Assembly: GCA_964006375.1 (NCBI GenBank)
Contig: OZ023269.1
Span: 60,329,968 to 60,393,967 of the forward strand
Reading direction: 5' to 3'
Length of the DNA: 64,000 bases
Source: Tillus elongatus
Taxonomy: Eukaryota; Arthropoda; Insecta; Coleoptera; Cleridae
Below the pieces are notes generated by a model that ran no database searches, was not told the DNA's origin, and saw nothing but the letters and a program-made list of their open reading frames with translations. The stretch's first letter is position 1. Each line of letters opens with the position of its first letter. Shown piece after piece: positions 34,973 to 45,690 of the stretch. Made by a program: the position numbers and the translations under genes.

Positions 34973-37900
34973 ATTCGCGGGGCAACTGCGGGTGGGCCAG
35001 ATCAACCTTCAGCATAGCCGGGATGCCACTGGGGAGCTAGCAAAGCTCCTCGCAGGCGGTCCAGGCGGCGTAGTGTTGATTCAAGAGCCTTATGTGTTTA
35101 GGAAGCAAGTTAGAGGGCTTGGAGGAATTGGCTTCAACATCCTCATCGGTGGTGAAGCACAGGAAGAACAACCAAGGACATGCATACTGGCGTCGAGGGA
35201 TCTGGACGTGATGTTGCTGCCGCAGCTCGGTTCCAGGGACGTCACAGCAGCTGTCCTGGAGTATAAGGTGAGTAATATTAGGCTTAAGGTTCTGATGTGC
35301 AGCCTTTATGTTCCCTAAGATCGGCGGGGGCTGCCTCCGTCGGAGGAATTGGTGCGTATCGTCGATTACGCGGGGGAGCATGGGCTACAACTGATAATAG
35401 GCTGCGATGCCAATTCTCACCACAGATTGTGGGGCAGCACGGATACCAACCCACGCGGTGAGGCTCTGTTAGAGTACTTGGCTACAACGAACCTAGAGGT
35501 ATTAAATAGAGGTACAGCTCCAACGTTTGTCAATCGTATCCGACAGGAGGTGATCGACATTACGTTAGCGAGCAGAGGAATAACGGAGGATATATCTAAC
35601 TGGAGGGTGACGGAACACATATCAATGTCTGATCATCGTATGATCAGCTTTGAATTGGATGTGGACCGTGAGAGTCCTCCCCCCAGGAGAAATCCAAGGA
35701 AGACCGACTGGGATGCCTATCTAATAGGCCTCGGTGGGTCGCCAAGGAGCCCAGAGGGGAGTAGACTCTCTATAGAGGCATTAGATAGCAAGGTCGAGGC
35801 CCTAGAAGGGAAAATAATGGCAGCCTACGAGGCCGCGTCACCACTTAGGGGGGAACCGTCCATCAAAATTAGATGGTGGAACAAGGATCTCGCCGTACTA
35901 CGCGGGCGGACTCGGAGGGCCTTAAACCGAGCCGTCCGAGAATTGGGTGAAGCGGCCTGGGACGAGTTTAGGACTGCCAGAAGGGAGTTTAAGAAGGAAT
36001 TACGCCGGAGTAAGCGAGCTGGTTGCCGCGCGTACTGCGGGGAAATCAATTCCCTGCCTGACGCTGCCAAGCTGGTGAGAGTACTCAAACAAGAGTTAGG
36101 TAGTAATGTAGGATCTTTAAGGAAACAGGACGGGAGCTGGACAAGCACCGGTGAGGAGACCCTGCGTCATCTCGCCGAAGTTCACCTTGAGGGCGGTGGA
36201 GCCGTCACGGAGGCTGCCGAACCGGGCCAGTGGACAGTCCCGAATGCGGACTGGCAGCTGGCGGAGGAGGTGGTCACAGATGGCTCTATAACCTGGGCGG
36301 TGAGCGAGGTCGCTCCATTCAAATCCGCAGGCTGCGATGGGATTTTTCCAGCCCTGCTCCAGAGGGGCCTGGATATACTGCTTCCCAACATAAGGGAGGT
36401 TTTTCGGGCCAGCCTGGCGTGGGGCTACGTCCCAAAGGCCTGGCGCCGGGTTAGGGGGGTCTTCATTCCCAAACCGGGAAGGGAGGACTACACGCTGGCC
36501 AAGGCGTACAGGCTAATCAGCCTAACATCCTTTCTACTTAAGGCATTGGAAAAGTTAGTAGATAGGTTTATGTTGGGAGGGATCCTCAAGGATCATCCCT
36601 TCCACAAAGGTCAGCACGCGTACCAGCGGGGGAAATCGACGGAGACGGCGCTCCACGCTGTGACGCGGAAGGTGGAAAGGGCTCTACACTACGGGGAGAG
36701 CACATTAGCTGTGTTCTTCGATGGGGAGGGGGCCTCTGATAAGGCAAGGACGGATACGGTCTGTAACGCCCTACAGGAGAGGGGAACGCCGAGGTCCCTA
36801 ACAAGCTGGGTGGCGAGCATGCTGGAGGACAGGAGAGTGTCGCTGACCTTGAGGGGCCGAGGGCTGGACGTTGGGGTGACGGGCGGCTGTCCCCAGGGGA
36901 GCTGCCTTTCGCCTCATCTATGGTGTCTGGTCATGGACGGCCTCTTGGAGCGGCTCTCTGAGAATGGCTTCTACGCCCAGGCGTACGCTGATGATGGGCT
37001 GGTCTTAGTCACCGGCAAATTCCTCGGCGTCGTCTGTGAGTGCATGCAAGCTGCCTGTAGCATAATCGAAAGGTGGTGTGGTGAGCAGGGACTCTCCGTA
37101 AACCCGGCGAAGACGGAGATGATCCTATTTACCAAGAAGAGGAAGGTAGAGGGGTTCAGGGCGCCCGTGATGTTTGGAAAACCTTTAGCTTTAGTGCGGG
37201 AGGTCAAATATCTGGGGGTGATCCTGGACCCGAAACTAACATGGGGGTCGCAAATAGAACGAGTTGTGAGGAAGGGAGTAGCGACCCTCTGGCAGCTGCG
37301 TCGTGTGATAGGGAGGACGTGGGGAGTTAATCCCCGGATCCTTCATTGGATCTACACTGCGATCGTCAGGCCGAGAATCCTCTATGGGGCGTTGGTCTGG
37401 TGGTGTGGTGTGAACCAAACAACCAGCAGGAAGCTGGCCAAACTCCAAAGGCTGGCTATCCTGGGTATCACAGGCGCTATGACGACACCCTCAGCCGCGC
37501 TAGAGGTCCTGTTGATGCTGCCACCGCTTCCCATCTGTATCAGAAGGGAGGCTATGGCGTCGCATCTTAGGATCCGGGACTCAGGTAACTGGAGCGGAGA
37601 GGGAGCAGTAATAGGGCATGCAAGAGTCGCCAAGGAGGTGGAAAAGGAAATTCCGATTTCCGCCATAAAGGTGAGGGATGCCGAGGACGATATTAGGTTG
37701 ACTAGGCCATACACCCTCAGGATCCCCAGTAGGGATCAGTGGAGGGAAAATGAGGTTGCATTCCAGCCCGCAAGCCTGGTCTGTTTCACCGACGGATCGC
37801 GGCTGGAGGACCAGCAATCCTCCGGGGCAGGAATATACATCGAGGGCCTGGGGGTGCGCGAGAGCTATGCTCTTGGCGCATACACCACGGCATTCGAAAC

Positions 37901-38633
37901 AGAGGCGTATGCTATCCTGTCTGTGGCCAATAGACAGGATGTGAAGATGAGTCCAGAGAAATGTGTGTGCATTTGCTCGGATAGCCAGGCGGTCCTCCGG
38001 GCAGTCTGCGCGGCCAGAATCAGGTCACCCCTGGTTCAGGAGTGCGCTGACGCCCTCAGAGGGCTAGCCAGGACGAAGGAGGTGCAACTGGTGTGGGCTC
38101 CGGGACACTGTGGCGTGGCGGGGAATGAGGTGGCGAATAATCTCGCAAAGCTCGGTTCCCGGCAGCCGTTCTGTGGCCCGGAGCCTGCGATAGGCATAAG
38201 TAGGAAGACAGTCTCTGTCGTCTTAGACAGGTGGACCGAGGAAGCAATGGAGAGGCACTGGGGGTCGGTTGATGGCTGCAGGCAGGCGAGGGACTTCGTG
38301 GAGGGGCCGGACAGAGATAAAGCTGTCTGGCTACTCGGAAGGAGTCGACCTACGCTTCGCCGCATCCTCGGGGTGCTGACAGGCCACTGCGCCCTTAGAA
38401 GACACCTCACATTGATAGGCGTAGAGAGGGATCCCATTTGCCAGGAATGTGGCGAGGATGAAGAAACGTCCTACCACTACCTGTGTGAATGCGAGGCTTT
38501 TGGGAGTCTTCGAGCAGAATTGTTCGGATCAAGGACTCTGCAGAGGAATCAGGTAAGTACCGTCCAATTGAAGACCGTCATGGCCTTCATCTCGAGGTCG
38601 AGGCGGTTTGGCGACGGAACCGAGGAAGAGTAG
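34887..38633 (+). CDS. LINE ORF2: endonuclease, RT, RNase H; one in-frame TAA
   Basis: The frame overlaps the end of ORF1 by about 86 nt. Its exact start is uncertain. The APE-type endonuclease shows LRVGQINLQHSRDATGEL, VVLIQEPYV, LIIGCDANSHHRLWGST and SDHRMISFEL. A TAA at 35316-35318 (after CSLYVP) is the only stop before 38633. RT (36.44-37.24 kb) has FKSAGCDGIFPALL, AVFFDGEGASDKA, GGCPQGSCLSPHLW and AYADDGLVLV, so the catalytic Asp residues are intact. RNase H (37.78-38.17 kb) has FTDGSRL, FETEAYAIL, CSDSQAVLRAV and GHCGVAGNEVANNLAK; the usual last Asp (GNE-x-AD) is Asn. A C-terminal CQECGEDEETSYHYLCEC motif follows. Confidence 0.95.
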
Positions 38634-38734
38634 AGCATGGTTGCTGGGTTGCTGGGGTTGGCAAAAAGGGCCCGTTGTGGCCTACTTGCTTGGCGTTGGC
38701 CTCCCCACCACTGCTACTACACTGCTACTACTAC

Positions 38735-38747
38735 TAGAATGAGCGTT
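38735..38747. repeat. Right target-site duplication of the GC-rich LINE
   Basis: Exact copy of 32781-32793. Confidence 0.9.
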
Positions 38748-38772
38748 TATATAGTAAACGAACAACATATGA

Positions 38773-39915
<1,143 letters not shown>

Positions 39916-39918
39916 TTC

Positions 39919-40914
39919 TTGGTAGGGGAGGAAGAGCAGGCAGAAATAGGTATCCGCACTGATAATCAGACTGTAAATTCGCCGCCAAGATATGTGCATA
40001 GGGAAGGTAACTTGATGGCAGGAATGTTTGACATAATATTAGAAAGACAAACGGTTGCATATGAAGCCCAACGAGAGATTCTGTCGCAAGGCATAAATAC
40101 GTTTACTGAAATGTCGCTCGAGCTGCAGCAGCAGTCTCGATCATTTAGAGAAGGTTTTGAGTCCTTGAGAAATGAAATCCGGGCAAGTACGCAGAACTTC
40201 CAGGACACTCCCCGTGGTGACCGCAGTCCCACAGAATCTATTCCCACTTCCCAGATAGTGGTCTCGCATCCTGAACCACCCCCTAAATTCTCCAGCTCCC
40301 GAGAGACAAACCCGGTTCACTTCTTGGAGGATCTGTCACGATACTTCACAAAAATGCGTACATCTGAGTCGCAAAAGCTCGACATTGTACTGGGATGCCT
40401 AGAAGGTCCAACTAGAAACTGGACAGATATATACAGTACGCAGTGGATTGAGTACATAGACTTCTGCCGCGATTTCTTAAATACATTTTGGTCTTCGCTT
40501 GAACAAGACAAGCTTAGGCACATGATACGAACGACCATTTGGTCAGAGAGACACAGTATGTCGGAACATTTCGCCTACTATGTAAGTTTGGCTAGGCTTC
40601 TCACCACCCCAATTCCAGAGGGGAGCTTGGTGGAACAACTCAGGCGCCACTTTCCGGTGCAGGTACAGTCGCTATGGCATTTAACGGGTCAGGCATCCCT
40701 AACCAAGGCGGCTGAGTTCTTAAAGTGTCAGGAAGACATAGTGAACTTCCGGAAGAATTTCCCGATGAGGTTGAACCGAGACGAGCACGTGCGGGTCCAC
40801 AACACGAGACCTGCCCGAGCTGCGCCCTATTCCGTGCCCGAGAATCCCCATTCCCGCCATGTGAATGCGATACAGTTCACTCCGGCGTCGGGAAACTCCA
40901 ACGAGTCGAATTAG
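39919..40914 (+). CDS. Gypsy gag (capsid)
   Basis: This is an open 331-codon frame. The first ATG in a plausible context is at 40015 (MAGMFDIILERQ), preceded by an open stretch. The N-terminal half is a helical/coiled-coil region (LELQQQSRSFREGFESLRNE) and a Pro-rich linker. A retroelement capsid fold follows (NPVHFLEDLSRYFTKMRTSE, LGCLEGPTRNW, FCRDFLNTFWSSLEQDKL, EHFAYYVSLARLL), then a Lys/Arg-rich tail. No CCHC knuckle is seen before the stop at 40912-40914. Gag forms the particle that packages element RNA. The last codons contain the frameshift heptamer. Confidence 0.85.
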   Translation: MVGEEEQAEIGIRTDNQTVNSPPRYVHREGNLMAGMFDIILERQTVAYEAQREILSQGINTFTEMSLELQQQSRSFREGFESLRNEIRASTQNFQDTPRGDRSPTESIPTSQIVVSHPEPPPKFSSSRETNPVHFLEDLSRYFTKMRTSESQKLDIVLGCLEGPTRNWTDIYSTQWIEYIDFCRDFLNTFWSSLEQDKLRHMIRTTIWSERHSMSEHFAYYVSLARLLTTPIPEGSLVEQLRRHFPVQVQSLWHLTGQASLTKAAEFLKCQEDIVNFRKNFPMRLNRDEHVRVHNTRPARAAPYSVPENPHSRHVNAIQFTPASGNSNESN

Positions 40915-41294
40915 ATGGGCCACCTTCTTCGACTTGCTCACAGCCCTTGCCCACAGGAACCTCTACGAGTAGGAGACTGTCCGTTCACAATAAAGGCTAT
41001 GAAATATTGCGTAAAATGGGATGGGAGGATTGGAATGGATTGGGTAAGTTTCATCAAGAGATCTTAGACCCGGTAAATATAGTGGATACGAACGGTAAGC
41101 TGACAACGGCACATGTGTCTGCCCAATCCATTTTGAAGCCCAACACGTTTCGACTACCGGAGGTCACTGGTGAGAGATCGGTGAGGAAAATATTGCTGCT
41201 CTCATTGACTCGGGCGCCGAGGTCAATGCGATCTCCGATGAATTGGCTGACCGACTTCAGACGACAATGCAGCAAGTACCTGTGCTTCCATTGA
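40725..41294 (+). CDS. Pro-frame segment with G-patch motif
   Basis: In the -1 frame relative to gag, the expressed part would begin at about 40894. It contains NKGYEILRKMGWEDWNGLGK and continuing FHQEILDPVNI (40988-41085), a G-patch motif (G-x-x-I-L-x-K-M-G-W-x-x-x-x-G-L-G-K). G-patches bind RNA and occur next to protease in betaretroviruses; a similar position is seen here. The protease catalytic motif follows at 41195 in a different frame, so an indel or a second shift separates them. The region upstream of the slip site in this frame is a shadow of gag. Confidence 0.7.
   Translation: MSGRHSELPEEFPDEVEPRRARAGPQHETCPSCALFRARESPFPPCECDTVHSGVGKLQRVELDGPPSSTCSQPLPTGTSTSRRLSVHNKGYEILRKMGWEDWNGLGKFHQEILDPVNIVDTNGKLTTAHVSAQSILKPNTFRLPEVTGERSVRKILLLSLTRAPRSMRSPMNWLTDFRRQCSKYLCFH
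40890..40953 (+). promoter_or_regulatory. Candidate programmed -1 ribosomal frameshift signal
   Basis: The heptamer GGGAAAC at 40890-40896 is phased exactly as G GGA AAC in the gag frame (Ser-Gly-Asn). A 5-nt spacer follows, then a 9-bp stem (40902-40910 with 40928-40936, one G-U pair). Loop bases TGGGC (40916-40920) can pair with GCCCA (40949-40953) to make an H-type pseudoknot. Slippage by -1 enters the frame that encodes the G-patch. G GGA AAC is a known gag-pro slip site in betaretroviruses. Function here is inferred from sequence. Confidence 0.65.
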
Positions 41295-41833
41295 AATCAC
41301 TACAAATACAGGGAGCGTTCAGCAAGAAATCAAGGGGAATAACACGCCAGATGTTTCTCACGATGCAAATTTGGGGCAGGAATTACGAGGTCTGCTGTCT
41401 CGTCATTGCAGAGCTAGTAAGACCATTGATACTAGGGATTGACTGGCTGATCACGAACAAATGTATACTGTCACTGGAGGAGTGCAAGTTGACAATACAG
41501 GGTGAGAATGGCGTGGTATGTATACCAGTCTCGGTAAGGTCTGGGGACACATCTGACAATATAGGGGACATCCAATTAATATCCAAAGATATTACAACAT
41601 GTCAAGTTCTTGGATCTAGGAGCAGAGAGGCACTAATCCATGAGAAGTCAGCTGCAGCTCACCTGGCGGAAGCCGAAAAGAAGCTCTTGAAGCAATTACT
41701 GCTCAGATATGCGGAGGCATTCCAGGAAAGGCCCGGACTAACGCATTTCTACACGCAACAGCTAAAACTTAAGGATAATGAGCCCGTAATGAGGCGAAGC
41801 TACCCCGTGCCATTCACTTTAAGGCCATGGTAG
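41190..41833 (+). CDS. Gypsy aspartic protease and linker (frameshifted)
   Basis: The frame around 41195-41250 reads AALIDSGAEVNAISDELADR, containing the D-S-G active site. LVRPLILGIDWLI (flap/C-terminal region) follows, then a linker leading to RT (LKLKDNEPVMRRSYPVPF). The frame ends at 41831-41833, where RT continues in another frame. The enzyme would mature Gag and Pol; this copy is broken by the frame changes on both sides. Confidence 0.8.
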
Positions 41834-42470
41834 AGAAGAAGTTGGCCGAAATGGAAAAGATGGGCGTGATTGAGAGGGCTGCGTCTCCCTACTGTAGTCC
41901 CATGACTGTCGTGAAGAAGAAGTCGGGAGACATCCGGATATGTCTTGACGCAAGGGCGATCAATGAAAAAATAGTGGCTGATATGGAAGCCCCACCCAGA
42001 ACTGAAGAGTTGCTTCAACGCTTCCATAACTGCAAATACCTGTCGAGCATTGATTTGGTGTCATCCTACTGGCAGATTCCACTGACACCGGAGAGTCGGC
42101 GCTGCACTGCATTCTCATGCAATGGTCGCACGTACGTTTATAAGGTGATGGCTTTTGGACTTAAGACAGCTACAAGTGAATTCAACAGGTGCATGGACAT
42201 TGTACTCGTGCCGAACGTGCGCTCTTTTGCGGTAAACTACATTGACGACTTATTGGTTGCCAGCGAAAACTTTTTCGACAATCTATCACACCTGGCTCAA
42301 GTCTTTCAGAAACTCCTGAATGGGGGATGACGGTCAACCTGGACAAGTCGAATTTTGTTAAGGAAAGTGTACCATTCCTTGGCCACATCTTGACTCCAGG
42401 CGGAATACGCATGGACCAGGAAAAATTGGTAGCTATTAGGCAGTTTCCCGTACCGTGAAATGTAAAGCAA
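41827..42470 (+). CDS. Gypsy reverse transcriptase (frameshifted)
   Basis: The open frame to 42330 carries KMGVIERAASPYCSPMTVVK, RICLDARAINEKI, SSIDLVSSYWQIPL, YKVMAFGLKTATSEF and the catalytic FAVNYIDDLLVAS. After a shift at about 42325, WGMTVNLDKSNFV and PFLGHILTPGGIRM continue to a TGA at 42456-42458. Domain order and spacing are normal for gypsy RT. Confidence 0.85.
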
Positions 42471-43775
42471 TTGCGCGGCTTCCTAGGCCTATGTCAGTTT
42501 TATAGGCGCTTCTGTCCACACTACAGTGAACATACTCGTGGTTTGCGGCACTTGCTCAAGAAGGGAGTGAGATGGGCATGGTGTAAGGAGGAGGAAATGT
42601 GCTTTCAGAAGTTAATGGAGAAATTCATCGAGAGTGTTATGCTCATACATCCTGATTTAACCAAGGAATTTGTTCTGGACACGGACAGCTCGTATTATGG
42701 TTTAGGCGGAGTGCTTTACCAACCACAGCCAAATGGAGAAGTTGGTGTAGTGGCATTTCTGAGTCGGAGCCTTCAGGATCCTGAACTCAATTACACAACC
42801 ACGGAAAAGGAGTTATTGGCAATTGTGTATGCATTGCAGAAATGTCGGGTGTACCTGTTGGGCAACAAAATCACCGTAAGAACTGACCACAAAGCACTGA
42901 CATTCCTCAAACACTGTAAGTTCACCAACGACAGAATGCTGAGGTGGCAATTGTTCCTGCTGCAATTTGACTTGAAGGTTGAGCACATACAAGGTAGTAA
43001 AAACAAAGTAGCCGACTTTCTTTCGAGGAATCCAGCATCCGTAGCAGAGAATATTCAGCAGACATGCCAAGTAACTATTGCCACGTATATGGTCGATGAT
43101 ACGCCACTACTACTAGGAGACCTGCGACGACTGAGGGAGTTGCAGAGGCCGGATCCCGGCATAAACGAGATAATATTGGCCAAGGAAAGTGAGCAGGATA
43201 GTGACATCCAGCAGGATGGCACTGGGGATTGTTATGCAATAGAAGACGGAGTGATGCTTTTCCGGAATATGTGCCGCGGAACTTCCACGATAGAGACCCC
43301 ACATCACTTGCGTGATAGGCTTGTATGGCACTACCACTTTGAACTAGGACATTTTGGTCCATCGAAGGTATATACAGTGATGCGTGAGGTATTACACTGG
43401 AAGGATATGAGGAATCACGTGAGGCGCCTACTCAAGGGATGTGACTTGTGCCAGAAGACAAAGCGGAGAAATCGAAACTTTGAAGGCATAATGCGTCCCA
43501 TCATTACAAGCAAAGCTGGTGAGATAGTCGCGGTGGACTTTTTCGGGCCCCTTCCCACAGCTGAGGGCGGTTTCAAGTACATTTTCCTCATGATTGATGT
43601 TTTTTCGAAGTTCGTCAAATTGTTTCCCCTATGCAGAGCCACCACAGCTGCCGCACTAAAGTGCTTGCGAAACGGTCTTATGCAAGTAACGAAGGTAGAA
43701 CGGATCCTGTCAGATCATGGGACCCAGTTCACGTCACAACGCTGGACAGATGCTCTGAGGGCAATGGACATTTAG
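42471..43775 (+). CDS. Gypsy RT connection, RNase H and integrase core
   Basis: The 434-codon frame continues RGFLGLCQFYRRFCPHYSEH. RNase H follows (FVLDTDSSYYGLGGVLYQP, TTEKELLAIVYAL, TDHKALTFLKH and IQGSKNKVADFLSR). The integrase zinc domain is next (HYHFELGHFGPSK ... GCDLCQKTK), then the core (IVAVDFFGPLP, ILSDHGTQFTSQ). A TAG at 43773-43775 truncates the core just before the catalytic Glu segment, which follows in the same frame. Confidence 0.9.
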   Translation: MRGFLGLCQFYRRFCPHYSEHTRGLRHLLKKGVRWAWCKEEEMCFQKLMEKFIESVMLIHPDLTKEFVLDTDSSYYGLGGVLYQPQPNGEVGVVAFLSRSLQDPELNYTTTEKELLAIVYALQKCRVYLLGNKITVRTDHKALTFLKHCKFTNDRMLRWQLFLLQFDLKVEHIQGSKNKVADFLSRNPASVAENIQQTCQVTIATYMVDDTPLLLGDLRRLRELQRPDPGINEIILAKESEQDSDIQQDGTGDCYAIEDGVMLFRNMCRGTSTIETPHHLRDRLVWHYHFELGHFGPSKVYTVMREVLHWKDMRNHVRRLLKGCDLCQKTKRRNRNFEGIMRPIITSKAGEIVAVDFFGPLPTAEGGFKYIFLMIDVFSKFVKLFPLCRATTAAALKCLRNGLMQVTKVERILSDHGTQFTSQRWTDALRAMDI

Positions 43776-44336
43776 CCAGTGTTCTCAGCGATACGACACC
43801 CAAGTTCGAACCCTGCTGAAAGGTATATGCCAGAGCTAGGCAGATTCTTTCGGGCCTATTGCCATGAATGCCATTCTTCTTGGGCTCGTTATATCTCCAA
43901 TGTGGAGAATTGTTTCAATTCTGCACCTCACACCAGTACGTCACTGCCCCCAAGTTACGTTGTCACAGGACGGAGACCCGAGCTATCATTAGACTCTGAG
44001 TTGAGGAACTATGTGTCAGAGAATTGACTATCCGCGCAAGAAATAAATAATCGTGTACGTGAGCATCTTAAAAGAATGGCAGAACAAAGAAAGAGGCAGC
44101 AGAAGAAACCAACACTAGCTTTTAAAGTCGGAGATTTAGTACTCCTGAAAACGAATAAGCTCTCGTGTGCCGCCACTGGACAGACGCATAAGTTCAGCTT
44201 GCTGTATGAGGGACCGTTTGTAGTAACCAAGATGGTTCACCCTAATGTGTATGAGATAAGGAGCCCAGACGGGACTGCGGCGCTGAGGGGATTCTTCAAC
44301 ACAAGCAATCTGATAAGATATTATGCTAAGCGATAA
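43776..44336 (+). pseudogene. Integrase end and C-terminal domain
   Basis: After the TAG the same frame gives FSAIRHPSSNPAERYMPEL, containing the catalytic Glu, and a helical region ending YVSEN. In another frame, 44076-44336 gives LAFKVGDLVLLKTNKLS ... YEGPFVVTKMVHPNVYEIRS, the GPY/F-type C-terminal domain, closed by TAA at 44334. Confidence 0.8.
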
Positions 44337-44394
44337 CGATTTCTTATAAGATAGGGCATGTACCCGTGTAACGCTCAGTCCACGACAGAGTAAG

Positions 44395-44634
44395 ATGACG
44401 ACTAAGCTAGTGCAACAATTCAGAGATTTATTCGGTGGCGACACCGAAGCAATGGCCAACGACTTATCGACCGTAGCCATTAAGTCCGACAAGGTGGTTA
44501 CCGAAATTGAAAACACCGCTATAATGAAAGAGGGAGTCGATGACACCCTGGTGCTGACAGATCGCTGTCTAGAGGAAACCTTCGATGCCTCCAGGGACTG
44601 TATGAGGAGGCAGTTCTCGGCTATGCTGAAATAA
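44395..44634 (+). CDS. Small accessory ORF downstream of pol
   Basis: The ATG frame of 79 codons, 58 bases after the pol stop, reads MTTKLVQQFRDLFGGDTEAM and ends in MRRQFSAMLK. It is acidic and helical. In a neighbouring frame, 44630-44755 encodes a strongly basic segment (KRRTKQRRGRPASWKRAGK) followed by a stop, so the original ORF may have been longer with a basic C-terminus. The position corresponds to env/ORF3 in gypsy elements, but there is no signal peptide or membrane segment. I do not recognise it. Confidence 0.4.
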   Translation: MTTKLVQQFRDLFGGDTEAMANDLSTVAIKSDKVVTEIENTAIMKEGVDDTLVLTDRCLEETFDASRDCMRRQFSAMLK

Positions 44635-45099
44635 AAAGGGCCAGGGACGCACCGCAGGCGAAACGACGGACAAAACAAAGACGCGGACGCCCCGCCTCGT
44701 GGAAGCGAGCAGGAAAACATGTAAGGAAAATTCTTATGACACAAAGCTAGCGCTGGGTGCAATCGAAATGGGTGGACCACTGTGGGGTATGAGTGTCCGG
44801 TCAAACTTCGTAGTGCTAAAAAAAAGGGGGGGAGAAAAAAAACGTTTGCAGGGGAATACGCTAAAAGGGTTGGAATGGGGCAAATTAAGGGAAGAATCGG
44901 TGCTTTCACTCGCGGACGTAAACAAATCTCGATTCCTGGACAGTCATGACGCGTCCTGACCACGTCCCATGTCTAGGAACTTGAGCTTCAGGTACCATGC
45001 CGGACGTCTGACAGAATCTATTGTGAGGGTGTTGGTGAAAAAACTTCAGTGATCGAAATTTTCTGGGCAGCAGGACACCGAGAGGTGTTTGTCGTCATT

Positions 45100-45690
45100 T
45101 GACGGGACATGGGTGACGAGAGGTCATGCATTTGGACAGGAGGGTGAGTTGAACTATTGTACATTTGTGATTAGTGAAACATGTTTGACATTTCCTGTCA
45201 CTAGGTGCCTTAGTATTTAAGTTACATTTAAGTTATTATATGGGGGCCGTTTTATTGTTATAGTCACTAAGTTAAGCTTACAATAAGGTGTGTGGGGTGG
45301 CCCATTTGTTGTGGTCAGTGTGTTAATAATGAGCAGGAATGCTCGGGGCAGCGAAGGGTACGGGCATGAATTTGGTTATTTATGGCCGGACAATCTTGTT
45401 ATTTGGGCCCAGGTATTGCTCCCACAGGGCAGGGCAGGCGCCCGTTTATTCCTGGATTGTGTGCTTCTGCTATAAAACTCTTCTCGTTGATTTTGATTTT
45501 AATTATTTTTGTTATATTGCGACTCTTGCAGACAGTCAGTAAACACCCTGTTCCCCACAGGAATATTAAGCCCCGGTCAGAGAGAGCCATCCTGACGGAT
45601 GCACAATAAATTCTTCTCTTCGAGTACTGTAAAAGTCTTCCTGTTAGCAGTCCGACTTTCAATGAGGCTAGAGGTTCCAATTGGCTACGG
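45100..45690 (+). repeat. Possible 3' LTR of the 39.9-kb gypsy element
   Basis: A purine-rich tract (GGACAGGAGGGTGAG at 45136-45150) precedes a region with promoter-like and termination-like features, including AATAAA at 45606. No 5' partner was found, so the LTR boundaries cannot be proved. Confidence 0.3.

Larger units (their letters stand above)
32794..38734 (+). mobile_element. Complete GC-rich LINE (R1/LOA/I-group), 5.9 kb
   Basis: The element is bounded by an exact 13-bp target-site duplication and has a 5' UTR of about 600 bp starting GGGGGGTGTGG. ORF1 is gag-like, and ORF2 carries APE endonuclease, reverse transcriptase, RNase H and a Cys/His motif. The element ends in CTACTACTAC. 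It is strikingly GC-rich against its AT-rich surroundings. I find only one in-frame stop in each ORF, so it is a young or recently active copy. RNase H downstream of RT places it in the R1/LOA/I/Tad group; the exact clade is not decided. Confidence 0.95.
39919..44336 (+). mobile_element. Ty3/gypsy element with gag/pro frameshift signal and G-patch
   Basis: In order: gag, a -1 frameshift site, a G-patch motif, aspartic protease, RT, RNase H, integrase and an integrase C-terminal domain. Later stops (42456-42458 and 43773-43775) and frame changes near 41190, 41825 and 42325 show that this copy is inactive. No 5' LTR is visible; possible 3' LTR sequence lies at 45.1-45.7 kb. Composition is moderately GC-rich compared with the flanks. 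Confidence 0.9.

Noticed and set aside
40725..40889. Translation of the pro frame upstream of the slip site as an independent start
   Set aside because: It overlaps gag and has no recognised domain; expression by frameshift at 40890 explains the open frame better.
44136..44963. 275-codon minus-strand frame
   Set aside because: It spans the antisense of integrase C-terminal domain and accessory ORF, without recognisable domains.
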